This document shows positions 34,038 through 45,100 of a DNA stretch of 64,000 nucleotides, piece by piece; position 1 is the stretch's first letter, and each line of letters begins with the position of its first letter. The translations under genes and the position numbers were made by a program. The stretch comes from Onthophagus taurus (Eukaryota; Arthropoda; Insecta; Coleoptera; Scarabaeidae): NCBI RefSeq assembly GCF_036711975.1, contig NC_091966.1:42787501-42851500 (forward strand), in the 5' to 3' direction. The notes below the pieces were generated by a model. It saw only the letters and a program-made list of their open reading frames with translations, was not told the DNA's origin and did not search any database.

Positions 34038-34470
34038 TTTAAAAATTAATATTTTATTGATTCGATTTATTATTAAACGATTAATTAAGCTAAAAATTAA
34101 ATTGATTCGATTTTTTTAAAAGAAATATATATTTTTTTTTAAATAAACCGGTTGTATTGATTACACTATTTAGGGATTTTTTTTATTAACAAATCTGTCA
34201 GATTTCAAAGTTTCGAATAAAAAAAATCCCGATACAAATTTTAATTTATTAATGAAACATTAAATAATTGAAATTATGTACGAAATGATTGATATCGAAA
34301 CTTCCCCGGTTGTTTCTAAATTAATGGGAAGATTTAGAATGTTACTTAATAGACAAGGTGATTATTTTTTTAGGTTATAAAGTGAAATTCCCCTAACTCG
34401 AAACGCTAAGGGAGCGGGAGAAAACTAAACTAATCTAACACTGAATCCTTACTAAATAATAATTAAAACT
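34038..34470 (+). pseudogene. Chimeric partial duplicate of vimar: 5' flank fused to exon 4 fragment and intron
   Basis: 34038-34267 aligns with 39961-40190 upstream of vimar (AAATTAATATTTTATTGATT, ATTAACAAATCTGTCAGATT). It then switches at once to 34268-34360, which aligns with vimar exon 4 (GAAATTATGTACGAAATGAT, GACAAGGTGATTAT). 34370-34430 matches the following intron, including the pogo-like end (AGTGAAATTCCCCTAACTCG, AGGGAGCGG). About 8.9 kb between these points in vimar is missing here. Several codon changes and no reading context show it is not functional. Confidence 0.88.
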
Positions 34471-34660
34471 AGAACTAACACTATACCTACAACTACCTAG
34501 AATCTTTTAATTCTAGGTATTGTGTTAGTTCTAGTTTTACACTTATACTGTCACTAGAAATAACATTAGATTTAGGACTAGAATCATTTGGGTTTAGTCG
34601 TCTTTAGAGACATGCAGCTAAACCTAAATGTTTCTAGTTCTAGGTATAGTTTTACTTCTG
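34470..34660. repeat. Palindromic CTAGTTCTAG units
   Basis: One and a half hairpin units follow the vimar fragment. A related unit follows exon 4 in the true gene (49315-49440), so the first of these may have been co-duplicated. Confidence 0.75.
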
Positions 34661-36400
34661 GTAACTTCCCTTAGCCACGTAACTTCTGAATAAACCATAC
34701 AATCTAGCAATAGTTGGCACTTTTCGTAAAAATAAGTCAGAAATACAATATCTGGGCATCACACTTGACAATAAAATGACATGGAGAGCCCACCTAGATA
34801 ATAGAGTAAAAAAAGCGTACGTTGCATTCGGTCAATGCCGGAGGGCTATAGGTAAGACATGGGGTTTGTCACCCAGAAATGCCCTCTGGATTTACACGGC
34901 TGTAATCCGACCTATGCTTACTTATGGTGCAGTAGTATGGTGGTCAAAGACCCTACAGTCTACATCCACTACTGCACTTAATAAAGTACAGAGACTTGCG
35001 TGTTTGTATGTTACAGGTGCGCTGATCCAACTTGGTAGGTAAGACTTTTACAATTTATACTGACAGTAGACAAGCTATTTTAGCCCTGAGTAGAATAACA
35101 ATTACCTCAGGACTTGTTATGGGTTGTCATCTGACATTGGAGAAGGCCGCAGTGCATAACTGTGTCATACTTCAATGGATAAAAGGACACTCGACTTGTT
35201 CAGGTAACAAGCACGCTGATAGGCTTGCCAAAAGGGCTGCCAAGCGAGCGCCATGTTCGCCTGAACCGATAATCGCTCCGTCCTTATCAACTCAGATTGA
35301 GATAATTAAAGATTTTACCCACAAAAAGTTCATGAACTGGTGGGATAGGGTTAAGGGTTGCCATCTGTCTAAGGAAGTATTACATTATCCTTCAGCAGAG
35401 GCAGCCTTGTCTTTCGTAAGGCTTGGTAGAAACGCTCTACGAACTGTAACGGGACTCGTCACGGGTCACTGTAAGGTAAACAAGCATCTTTATAACCTCA
35501 AGCTTGCTATTAGTCCTCTCTGTCGCCTCTGTAAAGAGAGCGAGGAGACGGTCCGACACATCTTGTGTGAATGCCCCACTCTGCAAGACCTCAGAATGAG
35601 AGACTTCGGAGAGGAATGGCCGACCACAGATGGCATCAGGAACACACCTCTGAGCTGTATCCTAGCCTTCGGAAATTCCTTAGGCTGGTTGATGTAGCCG
35701 GAGACAGTGTAGGAGGATGTACAAGGGGCCCGTTGGGGCCTAGGTGCTGTGTGCGTAGCATACCCTCCGCTTTCCTACATACATACATACAAGTCAGAAA
35801 TACTTATGGAATTACAAGACCATAAATCCCGGAAATGTGGAACTTCTGTCCTTGCATTTGATGATAAAATGACTCTTGTGTCTTATAAACCTAAACAAAA
35901 TAAAATAGTTCGTTAACTTTCGACAATGCATTAAACAGACTGTATAAATTAACAAACAAACAAACCGGATATAATCCACACCTATAATGCGACAAAAGGA
36001 GCTGTTGATTCTTTTGACCAAATGGTGCAGAGAATGTGCGTCAATAGAAAGACCAGGAGATGGCCTCTTTGTTTTTTCTACAATATGCTCAACATTGCAG
36101 TAGTGAATTCCTATGTCATATATAACCATAATGGAATAAAAAGAGGACAGACACCATTATCAAGGCAAGAATTTGTTCTTAAACTTCAAGAACAACTCAC
36201 CAGACTATGGCAACAAGAAAAGTTACAAAATTGCCCCTCCTAGTAAAGAAAATTGAAAGACTCTCTATGTCCAGTTTTACAAGATCAGCCTATTAATTGC
36301 AGAGAATCAGGAAGTCCTACAGTGAAGAGGAGAATGACGACCACAATTTGTTAAGTATGCCATCATGCGTTGTGTCTTAAACATCACATAAAAATATGTA
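34661..36400 (+). pseudogene. PiggyBac-type transposase pseudogene, split by a LINE
   Basis: Pieces in order: GTFRKNKSEIP around the LINE target site, then after 35804 MELQDHKSRK, LAFDDKMTLVSYKPKQNKIV with stops, then 35995-36220 TKGAVDSFDQMVQRMCVNRK, RRWPLCFFYNMLNIAVVNSY. 36290-36360 holds a degraded Cys-rich tail. These are the DDE-domain end and C-terminus of piggyBac transposases (TKGGVDxxD, RxTRRWPxxxFxNMLDIAxxNA). Stops and frameshifts make it dead. It is a different piggyBac lineage from the satellite-bearing one, judging by the tail. Confidence 0.85.
34747..35790 (+). mobile_element. 5'-truncated LINE with RNase H, 13-bp target duplication
   Basis: Direct repeats AAGTCAGAAATAC at 34734-34746 and 35791-35803 bracket the insert. 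34750-35030 encodes the RT thumb (LGITLDNKMTWRAHL, WIYTAVIRPMLTYGAVVWW). 35040-35250 encodes RNase H (FTIYTDSRQAILAL, ILQWIKGHSTCSGNKHADRL). 35510-35600 gives a CCHC-like end, CRLCKESEETVRHILCECP. The 3' end is a TACA microsatellite. The RT and RNase H frames are joined out of frame near 35035 after an internal deletion. RNase H after RT suggests the I/R1/LOA group. It landed inside the piggyBac pseudogene. Confidence 0.92.
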
Positions 36401-36770
36401 TAAACAGTAGCCAACAACAGAAATGATTTATCTTTATTTGTTTATGTTTATTATTTATTCTTAGATGTCTAACAAAAAAGTCTATTTGTGCTATGCACAT
36501 TTGCCTTTTATTTGAGGTTCACTCTAAAGAAAATTCGAACGAAAGTTTGCGAAATGCTCAAGCTTAATTTCGTTTTCTTTTCCAACTATGATACAAGTTA
36601 GAAAAAATCAAATTAATAAATACATTAACCAGCCTCAGTGTCTTTCTATTTTCTTCCACAACAGCTAATTTCTGAAAACGTAATCATACAAGCATGAAAA
36701 ACGATAGTACGTAAATTTGACGTGTCGTTAGTATTAACGGACAAACAACATACCGTTAGTATTCTAAGGT
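36401..36770. other. Unassigned spacer
   Basis: AT-rich DNA after the piggyBac pseudogene. I see no feature except that it ends at the first palindromic unit. Confidence 0.5.
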
Positions 36771-37079
36771 TAAAGACGTGCGGCTAAACCCGAATATTTC
36801 TAGTTCTAGGTTTAGTGTTCAAGTTTCACACTAACACTGTTACTATGTAGAACTAACACTATACCTAGACCTAAAATCATTTGGGTTTAGCCGTCTTTAC
36901 AGACGTGTGGCTAAACCCAAATGTTTTTAATTCTAGGTATAGATTTAGTTTTACACTTGCACTGTTACTATGTAAAACGAACACTATACCTGGAACTAGA
37001 ATCATGCAGGTTTAGCCGTCTTTAGAGATGTGCGGCTACGCCCGAATGTTTCTAGTTCTAGGTCTAGTGTTAGTTCTAG
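36771..37079. repeat. Two and a half palindromic units at about 131-bp spacing
   Basis: Cores GTTTAGCCGTCTTTACAGAC and GTTTAGCCGTCTTTAGAGAT, joined by TTTACACTTGCACTGTTACT. Same unit and spacing as the long array at 38110-39960. Confidence 0.88.
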
Positions 37080-37243
37080 TTGACATGACATTGCACTGAC
37101 TTACACTTCATTGCACTATGACGTTATATGAGTGCCATGTCGTGCAGAGTAGTGTAGTCCCAACGAACAAAGCTATAAGCTTTGTTTGGACATGGCACTC
37201 GTATAACGTCATAGTGCAATGAAGTGTAACAATGTCATGTCAA
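37080..37243. mobile_element. 164-bp hairpin MITE
   Basis: Ends TTGACATGACATTG (37080) and CAATGTCATGTCAA (ending 37243) are perfect inverses. Arms match for about 60 bp (ATTGCACTATGACGTTATAT on the left, ATAACGTCATAGTGCAAT on the right), with a four-base indel. The loop carries CCCAACGAACAAAGCTAT. No clear target duplication. It is inserted at the end of a palindromic unit. Confidence 0.8.
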
Positions 37244-37373
37244 CTTAATGCAGGTCAGAAAAGTGTATAAACCGTGGTCGCAACGAACAGATTTTTATCA
37301 AAAAAAGTGTATAATATGTTGAAGTTATGTTAATATCAAAAAAATATAACTTTATAGTAATAATTTTTTCTTT

Positions 37374-37502
37374 TTATAATAATTTTATTACAACTTCACC
37401 AACAGCTTTAATTTTACCTTTTGCAGAGTTCGAGAAGAATTTGGCCTTAACAATGACGGGCTGATTTGGAATTCTTCCTTTGCCTAATAATTTATAATAA
37501 CC
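37374..37502 (-). pseudogene. Orphan last exon of ribosomal protein L27a
   Basis: From a good acceptor (TTTCTTTTTTTAG, AG at 37503-37504) the - strand reads [20 protein letters not shown], then [18 protein letters not shown] and a stop. This is the conserved C-terminal block of cytosolic RPL27A. The last residues (about eight) differ from the usual GGACVLxA ending. No other RPL27A exon was found on either side, and the next bases upstream are intron-like, then transposon DNA. I therefore call it a duplicated gene fragment. A real gene with distant upstream exons cannot be excluded. Confidence 0.6.
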
Positions 37503-37734
37503 CTAAAAAAAGAAACAAATTAATATCTTATTTATAGTCTGTTGTCCATTTATCTACTATCTTGTCCATTTTCTACTGCCTCTACTGGGGTTGAATGTAC
37601 TGTGTTCTCTAATACTACAAATATTAATTATTATAAAGTTTTATTTCTTAATATTTAATATGAATATTAATTATTACAAAACACGCTTTTAAATATTCCG
37701 CCATTTTCGTTACACTGAATTACATTGCACTTAT

Positions 37735-37890
37735 TGAACTTTTCAGGTGCAACAAAATCTGCACGAAGTTGCACTACGCATGGCCCAACAAACAGTATGA
37801 GTGCAGCTGCACTAAACTGCACTATCCTCAACGAACACACAACATCTGCACTAAACTGCTTAGTGCAGTCCCAACGAACAAAGCTATTAT
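37735..37890. mobile_element. GTGCAGTTTAGTGCA-rich short element inserted in a PLE fragment
   Basis: Contains repeated TGCACTAAACTGC and the string CCCAACGAACAAAGCTAT, shared with the loop of the MITE at 37080-37243. It ends where the PLE coding sequence stops at 37890. No clean terminal inverted repeats found, so boundaries are approximate. Confidence 0.45.
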
Positions 37891-38104
37891 CAATGTTATG
37901 GCCTGTTTCTAATTTATGTTTGAAAATGTTCGAAGTGCATCTGGTTTTATGTTCGCATAATCTTTTTTTGTAATTTTCGACCGGTCTGACCAACATATAT
38001 AGCAGAACAATAGCAACACTTAACAGAATAGACACCACTACAATCCGAAGCGTTTTCTTTTTGTTTGTAGTTAGAAATGGAATCGCCTAGTTGTCCTTTA
38101 CATT
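37890..38104 (-). mobile_element. PLE GIY-YIG fragment
   Basis: The - strand matches 29745-29955 almost base for base (KLQKKIMRT frame variant, then EHKTRCTSNIFKHKLETGHN in the other frame). It has a small frameshift inside the nuclease domain. The 5' side of the fragment abuts palindromic units at 38110. Confidence 0.85.
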
Positions 38105-38109
38105 TAAAG

Positions 38110-39960
38110 AATGATTCTAGTTTTAGGTCAAGTATTAATTCTAGTGGCAGTTCTAAGTAGCGCTAGTTATTGGTACTAGATAACCATAGGTTGTATATTG
38201 TTATTGAATTAAAACTACAACTAACACTAGACCTAGAACTAGAAAGTATCGGGTTTAGCCGTGCGTCTGAAGAATGTTTCTAGTTCTAGGTCTAGTGTTA
38301 GTTCTAGTTTTACACTAACACTGTTACTATGTAGAACTAACACTATACCAAGAACTAGAACCATTCGGGTTTAGCCGTCTTTAGAGACGTGCGGCTAAAC
38401 CCGAATGTTTCTAGTTCTAGTGATACTTCTAGTGACAGTTCTAAGTAACGCTAGTTAGCACTAGATAGTCCTAGGTTGTGTATTGTTATTAAACTAAAAC
38501 TAGAACTAACACTATACCTAGAACTAAAATCATTCGGGTTTAGCCGTCTTTAGAGACGTGCGGCTAAACCCAAATGTTTCTAGTTCTAGGTCTAGTGTTA
38601 GTTCTAGTTTTACACTAGCACTCTTATTATGCAGAACTAACACTATACCTAGAACTAGAATCATTTGGGTTTAGCCGTCTTTAGAGACGTGCGGCTAAAC
38701 CCAAATGTTTCTAGTTCTAGGTCTAGTGTTAGTTCTAGTTTTACACTAGCACTCTTACTATGCAGAACTAACACTATATCTAGAACTAGAATCATTTGGG
38801 TTTAGCCGTCTTTAGAGACGTGCGGCTAAACCCAAATGTTTCTAGTTCTAGGTCTAGTGTTAGTTCTAGTTTTACACTAGCACTCTTACTATGCAGAACT
38901 AACACTATACCTAGAACTAGAATCATTTGGGTTTAGCCGTCTTTAGAGACGTGCGGCTAAACCCAAATGTTTCTAGTTCTAGGTATAGTGTTAGTTCTAG
39001 TTTTACACTTGCACTGTTACTATGTAGAACGAACACTATACCTAGAACTAGAATCATTTGGGTTTAGTCGTCTTTAGAGACGTGCTGCTAAACCCAAATG
39101 TTTCTAGTTCTAGGTATAGTGTTAGTTCTAGTTTTACACTTGCACTGTTACTATGTAGAACGAACACTATACCTAGAACTAGAATCATTTGGGTTTAGTC
39201 GTCTTCAGAGATATGCAGCTAAACCCAAATGTTTGTAGTTCTAGGTCTAGTGTTAGTTCTAGTTTTACACTAGCACTCTTACTATGCAGAACTAACACTA
39301 TACCTAGAACTAGAATCATTTGGGTTTAGCCGTCTTTAGAGACGTGCGGCTAAACCCAAATGTTTCTAGTTCTAGGTATAGTGTTAGTTCTAGTTTTACA
39401 CTTGCACTGTTACTATGTAGAACGAACACTATACCTAGAACTAGAATCATTTGGGTTTAGTCGACTTCAGAGACGTGCAGCTAAACCTAAATGTTTCTAG
39501 TTCTAAGTATAGTTTTAATTCTGGTTTTACACTAGCACTGTTACTATTGAGAACTAACACTATACCTAGAACTAGAATCATTCTGGTTTAGCCGTCTTTA
39601 GAGACGTGCGGCTAAACCGGAATGTTTCTAGTTCTAGGTCTAGTGTTAGTTCTAGTGACAGTTTTAAGTAACGCTAATTAGCACTGAATAGTCCTAGGTT
39701 GTGTATTGTTATTGAACTAAAACTAGAAGTAACACTAGACCTACAACTAGAAAGTTTCGCGTTTAGCTGGCTTTAGAGATGTGCGGCTAAGCCCAAATGT
39801 TTCTAGTTCTAAGTATAATGTTAGTTCTAGTTTTATACTTACACTCTCACTACTTAGAACTAACATGAAGATATAGAACTAGAAATGTTGGAATTATTCT
39901 AGTTATATTATTATCTAAATCTAGTGTTAGTTCTAATGACAGTTATATTACAGTATAATT
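38110..39960. repeat. Tandem array of 131-bp palindromic units
   Basis: About eleven hairpins. In the regular part, TCATTTGGGTTTAGCCGTC recurs at 38661, 38792, 38923, 39054, 39185 and 39315 (131 bp, one 130). Each unit is a palindrome of about 105 bp: CTAGAACTAACACTATACCT and its inverse on the outside, GGGTTTAGCCGTC and its inverse on the inside, a 6-7 nt turn, then a linker of about 25 bp (TTTTACACTTGCACTGTTAC). Arms of the same unit change together in several copies (for example TTCGGG/CCCGAA versus TTTGGG/CCCAAA), so pairing is conserved. Single copies occur at about nine other places in the window. Confidence 0.93.
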
Positions 39961-40534
39961 TAAAAATTAATATTTTATTGATTTAATTTATTATTAAAAA
40001 GTTAATTAGGCTGAAAATTAAATTGATTTGATTATTATTAATGAAATATAAATTTTTTTAAATAAACCGGTTACATTGATTACTATTTAGGGATTTCTTT
40101 TATTAACAAATCTGTCAGATTTCAAAGTATCAAATAAAAAAATTCCAATACAAATTTTAATTTATTAATAAAACATTAAATTAATAAAAAATCTTTACAT
40201 TTTGAAATCTAATAAACATTTATCATTTTAAATTTATATTCTTCAATAAATAAATTAAAACAAATCTAGAGTTTTTTTTTATTATCAAAAAATTAAGTTG
40301 CCGTCTTGATCACTGTAAACAATCAGCGGAAAAGTAATGACAGCAATTTTTTAAATACACCGATTTTTAGATAATATATGAACTAAAACGCAATTTAATT
40401 GCCAAATTTCAGTAAATAAACCACAAACAAACATTCCCAAGCCCGTTTTATCACCACGTAAGTTTTTGGATTAAACGTAAACCCAACCTATTTCAACAAT
40501 ATTTTAGGATCAAATAAAAGTTTTTCCTGCAATT
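39961..40534 (+). promoter_or_regulatory. vimar 5' flank and 5' UTR with a 50-nt intron
   Basis: The segment 39961-40190 is the parent of the copy at 34038-34267. A donor GTAAGT at 40458 and an acceptor TTTTAG ending 40507 define a likely 50-nt intron in the 5' UTR, 27 nt before the ATG. No TATA box is evident. Confidence 0.5.
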
Positions 40535-41466
40535 ATGGACTTATTACAAGAACTAAACGAAGCTATAACCGCAAAAAATAAGGCGGTGATTAAGTCGGCC
40601 CTAACTAAAATCATAAACGAAACTATAACTTTCGAATTGAAAGGACCAAGCGCTTTCGTAGCTCTCCTTTCAATGCAAGATCCCGAAATTATCGAACTTA
40701 CGTTTCAATGCATAGCCGAATTGGCTAAAGAAGATCAAAATCGTAAAGCGTTTACAGACGAAGTCCTTATAATGCATTTAATAAAAAAATGTTCCACTTT
40801 AAATTCAACAAATATTTTCCATTTCGTTCGTGCACTTGGAAATATTACCTATGAAAATGATCAGGCTCGAAGTATTATTGGAGTTGAAGGATTAAAAAGC
40901 GTTTTTGAAGAACTTAAGGAAATTGTGTTAGCTTGGACTCCAACGGATGATTTAGCTTTATTAACTGCAATATTTGGGTGTTTGTTAAACATAATTATGG
41001 GCGAAGATGAATTACAAAAATGTTTATATCAAGCGGACGTTTTAACTGTATCAGAAAAAGTATTACAATTTATCTCAGGGCAATTTTTGAAGTACGAAGA
41101 CTGTATTTCTTATATAGTTCATATAATTAGTTATGTTACTGATCATATGGTCGACGAATGGATTACCACTAATTTGTGTGTTTTATTGGTTAACATTTTA
41201 AAGGTTTCTGAGAACCCGGAAATTTCAGTATTGTGTTTAGGTATTTTGAGGCAACAATCTGAAAATGGTAAGAATGATTTTTTTAATGTACCTTTTTAAT
41301 TAATTTAAATCTTTTTAAGATGACTTAAAAACTTGTTTAGCTATTAATGGAACTTGCGAATTAATATATAATTTAGTAGAGCGATATGGAAATGAAGTTA
41401 ATGATGAAGAAAGTAGAGCAGCTTTAAAAATCGCTTGTGATTTAATCGTATTAATATTAACTGGGG
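40535..41466 (+). CDS. RAP1GDS1: RAP1GDS1 / SmgGDS (fly vimar), coding exons 1 and 2
   Basis: SmgGDS is an armadillo-repeat chaperone and exchange factor for prenylated small GTPases (Rho, Rap, Miro). Five coding exons are in phase: 40535-41267, 41320-41466, 48779-48961, 49018-49230 and 57492-58096, giving 626 residues (607-634 in the family). These two exons encode residues 1-293, from the ATG at 40535. Armadillo helices recur about every 42 residues (FVALLSMQDPEIIELTFQCI, FHFVRALGNITYENDQAR, AIFGCLLNIIMGEDELQ). Donors are GTAAGA (41268) and GTAAAA (41467). Introns 2 and 4 are swollen to 7.3 and 8.3 kb by repeats. Confidence 0.94.
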
Positions 41467-41574
41467 GTAAAAATTTTAATTTAAATTATTCTGTCCTGCA
41501 AGATTTTTGTACAGTTGATGAGTTGAGTGTTTTTGATTAATTTTGATTTGCTGATTTCAAATATGCCTTCCATT

Positions 41575-42179
41575 TTGCTGTAACACGTCACGTTTTTTTT
41601 ATTTAGGTGTCTTATTTAGGCTAGATATAGGATTTTATAGGGTAACTATTAATTTTCGCTTTCATCTCTCTAAAACTATAAGACTTCTCAGAATAGACAG
41701 GCTCAAACTATTGAAAATTGGTTGGTTAGATTAACATCTTTCATCTTATCCATTTTACAAAGAGGTTTCTTAACACTTTCGCGACCGATCACGTATTTTT
41801 ACGTTTTTATATTGTCTAAAGTCAGGCGCCGCTCACGTATTTTTACGTTTATATGACATTACTTGCGGCTCCTGGCGTAACAATACGTAGTGAAGATGCC
41901 GGCCATTGACGTTATCCTAATTGGTATATTGAGCGGACGCGAATATTTCTTTTTGTTTTGTTAAAAAAGATCACATATCAAAGTCGAAATCAGATTATTA
42001 ATTACTAACTTACAAAATTAAAGTTTAAAAAGTTTGTTTTTAAAGTTTTTTCAACAAAAGAAATATTAAGAAACTTTTAATCACCCAAAAACACGTTAAA
42101 AATAAAAAGAATGTGCGAAAAAGTGACTAACACTAGGTTAACTTCAGTTATAAAACTTCTATTATATGTTAACTAACTT
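41575..42179. other. Left inner part of the 7.2-kb element
   Basis: Includes a stretch with two near copies of TCACGTATTTTTACGTTT at 41789-41850, preceded by TTAACACTTTCGCGACC. That could be a piggyBac-like end, but no partner end was identified. No gene. Confidence 0.35.
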
Positions 42180-45100
42180 CAGGTTTAAAATGTCAACCTC
42201 AATTTTGACATATTAGTAATCTTCATTAAAAATCCTTTAAAATGAGTACAAACACGACATATTTATCTTCAATATTAAAGAAGTTATGGTCTACTTCCGG
42301 TTAAGAATGTAAATTTTGACATATTTGTAATGGTCGTGAAAAATCCTTTAAAATGAGTCCAAACATGATACGTTTAATTCCAATATTACTCGAGATATAA
42401 GCAACTTCCGGTTTGAAATGTCAATGTCATTTTGACATATTCTTAATTTTTATTAAATTTTTAATATTTCTTACAAAAATAAAAATTAATAAAAAATTAA
42501 GGTTGGTATTAATGTTTAAAAATTAAATTGCTATCTTCATTGTTGCTAACTTCGGGTTTATTGTCTTTTTATTCTAACTTTTTTTATTTTTTGAGATAAG
42601 TGCGTCATGTTTGGGCTCATTTTAAAGGTTATTTTATAAAGATTACGAATATAAACACGACATATTTATCGTCAATATTAATGACATTATGGTCAACTTC
42701 AGGTTTAAAATGTCAACCTTAATTTTGACATATTAGTAATCTTCATTAAAAATCCTTTAAAATGAGTACAAACACGACATATTTATCTTCAATATTAATG
42801 AAGTTATGGTCAACTTCCGGTTAAGAATGTCAACGTCAATTTTGACATATTTGTAATCGTCGTGAAAAATCCTTTAAAATGAGTCCAAACATGATACGTT
42901 TAATTCCAATATTACTCGAGATATAAGCAACTTCCGGTTTGAAATGTCAATGTCATTTTGACATATTCTTAATTTTTATTAAATTTTCAATATTTGTCAC
43001 AAAAATAAAAATATAATAAAAAAAAAAAATAAAAAATTAAGGCTGGTATTAATATTTAAATCTATCTTCATTGTTGCTAACTTCGGGTTTAATGTTTTTT
43101 ATTCTAACTTTTTTGATTTTTGAGATTAGTGCGTCATGTTTGGGCTCATTTTAACAGTTGTTTTATAAAGATTACGAATATAAATACAACATATTTATCG
43201 TCAATGTTAATGACATTATGGTCAACTTCCGGTTAAGAATGTCAACGTCAATTTTGACATATTTGTAATCGTCGTGATAAATCCTTTAAAATGAGTCCAA
43301 ACAAGATACGTTTAATACCAATATTACTCGAGATATAAGCAACTTCCGGTTTGAAATGTCAATGTTATTTTGACATATTCTTAATTTTTATTAAATTTTT
43401 AATATTTGTCACAAAAATAAAGAATTAAGGTTGGTATTAATATTTAAAAATTAAATTGCTATCTTCATTGTTGCTAACTTCGGGTTTAATGTTTTTTTAT
43501 TCTAACTTTTTTTATTTTTTGAGATAAGTGCGTCATGTTTGGGCTCATTTTAAAGGTTATTTTATAAAGATTACGAATATAAACACGACATATTTATCGT
43601 CAATATTAATGACATTATGGTCAACTTCAGGTTTAAAATGTCAACTTTAATTTTGACATATTAGTAATCTTCATTAAAAATCCTTTAAAATGAGTACAAA
43701 CATGACATATTTATCTTCAATATTAAAGAAGTTATGATTAACTTCCGGTTAAGAATGTCAAAGTCAATTTTGACATATTTGTAATCGTCGTGAAAAATCC
43801 TGTAAAATGAGTCCAAACATGATACGTTTAATTCCAATATTACTCGAGATATAAGCAACTTCCGGTTTGAAATGTCAATGTCATTTTGACATATTCTTAA
43901 TTTTTATTAAATTTTTAATATTTGTCACAAAAATAAAAATGTAATAAAAAAAAATTAAAAATTAAGGTTGATATTAATATTTAAAAATTAAATTGCGATC
44001 TTCATTGTTGCTAATTTCGGGTTTAATGTTTTTTTATTCTAACTTTTTTGTTTTTTGAGGTAAGTGCGTCATGTTTGGATTCATTTTAAAGGTTATTTTA
44101 TAAAGATTACGAATATAAACACGACATATTTATCGTCAATATTAATGACGTGTTTAATGACGTGTATGGTCAACTTCAGGTTTAAAATGTCAACCTTAAT
44201 TTTGACATATTAGTAATCTTCATTAAAAATCCTTTAAAATGGTACAAACACGACATATTTATCTTCAATATTAAAGATGTTATGATTAACTTCCGGTTAA
44301 GAATATCAATATCAATTTTGACATATTTGTAATCGTCGTGAAAAATCCTTTAAAATGAGTCCAAACATGATACGTTTAATTCCAATATTACTCGAGATGT
44401 AAGCAACTTCCTGTTTGAAATGTCAATGTCATTTTGACATATTCTTAATTTTTATTAAATTTTTAATATTTGTCACAAAAATAAAAATATAATAAAAAAA
44501 AAAAATTAAAAATTAAGGCTGGTATTAATATTTAAATCTATCTTCATTGTTGCTAACTTCGGGTTTAATGTTTTTTATTCTAACTTTTTTGATTTTTGAG
44601 ATTAGTGCGTCATGTTTGGGCTCATTTTAACAGTTGTTTTATAAAGATTACGAATATAAATACGACATATTTATCGTCAATATTAATGACATTATGGTCA
44701 ACTTCCGGTTCAGAATGTCAACGTCAATTTTGACATATTTGTAATCGTCGTGATAAATCCTTTAAAATGAGTCCAAACAAGATACATTTAATACCAATAT
44801 TACTCGAGATATAAGCAACTTCCGGTTTGAAATGTCAATGTTATTTTGATATATGCTTAATTTTTATTAAATTTTTAATATTTGTCACAAAAATAAAGAA
44901 TTAAGGTTGGTATTAATATTTAAAAATTAAATTGCTATCTTCATTGTTGCTAACTTCGGGTTTAATGTTTTTTTATTCAAACTTTTTTTATTTTTTGAGA
45001 TAAGTGCGTCATGTTTGGGCTCATTTTAAAGGTTATTTTGTAAAGATTACGAATATAAACACGACATATTTATCGTCAATATTAATGACATTATGGTCAA

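Noticed and set aside
41770..41850. A piggyBac end at TTAACACTTTCGCGACC
   Set aside because: No matching opposite end or second TTAA could be located, so it is only mentioned in passing.
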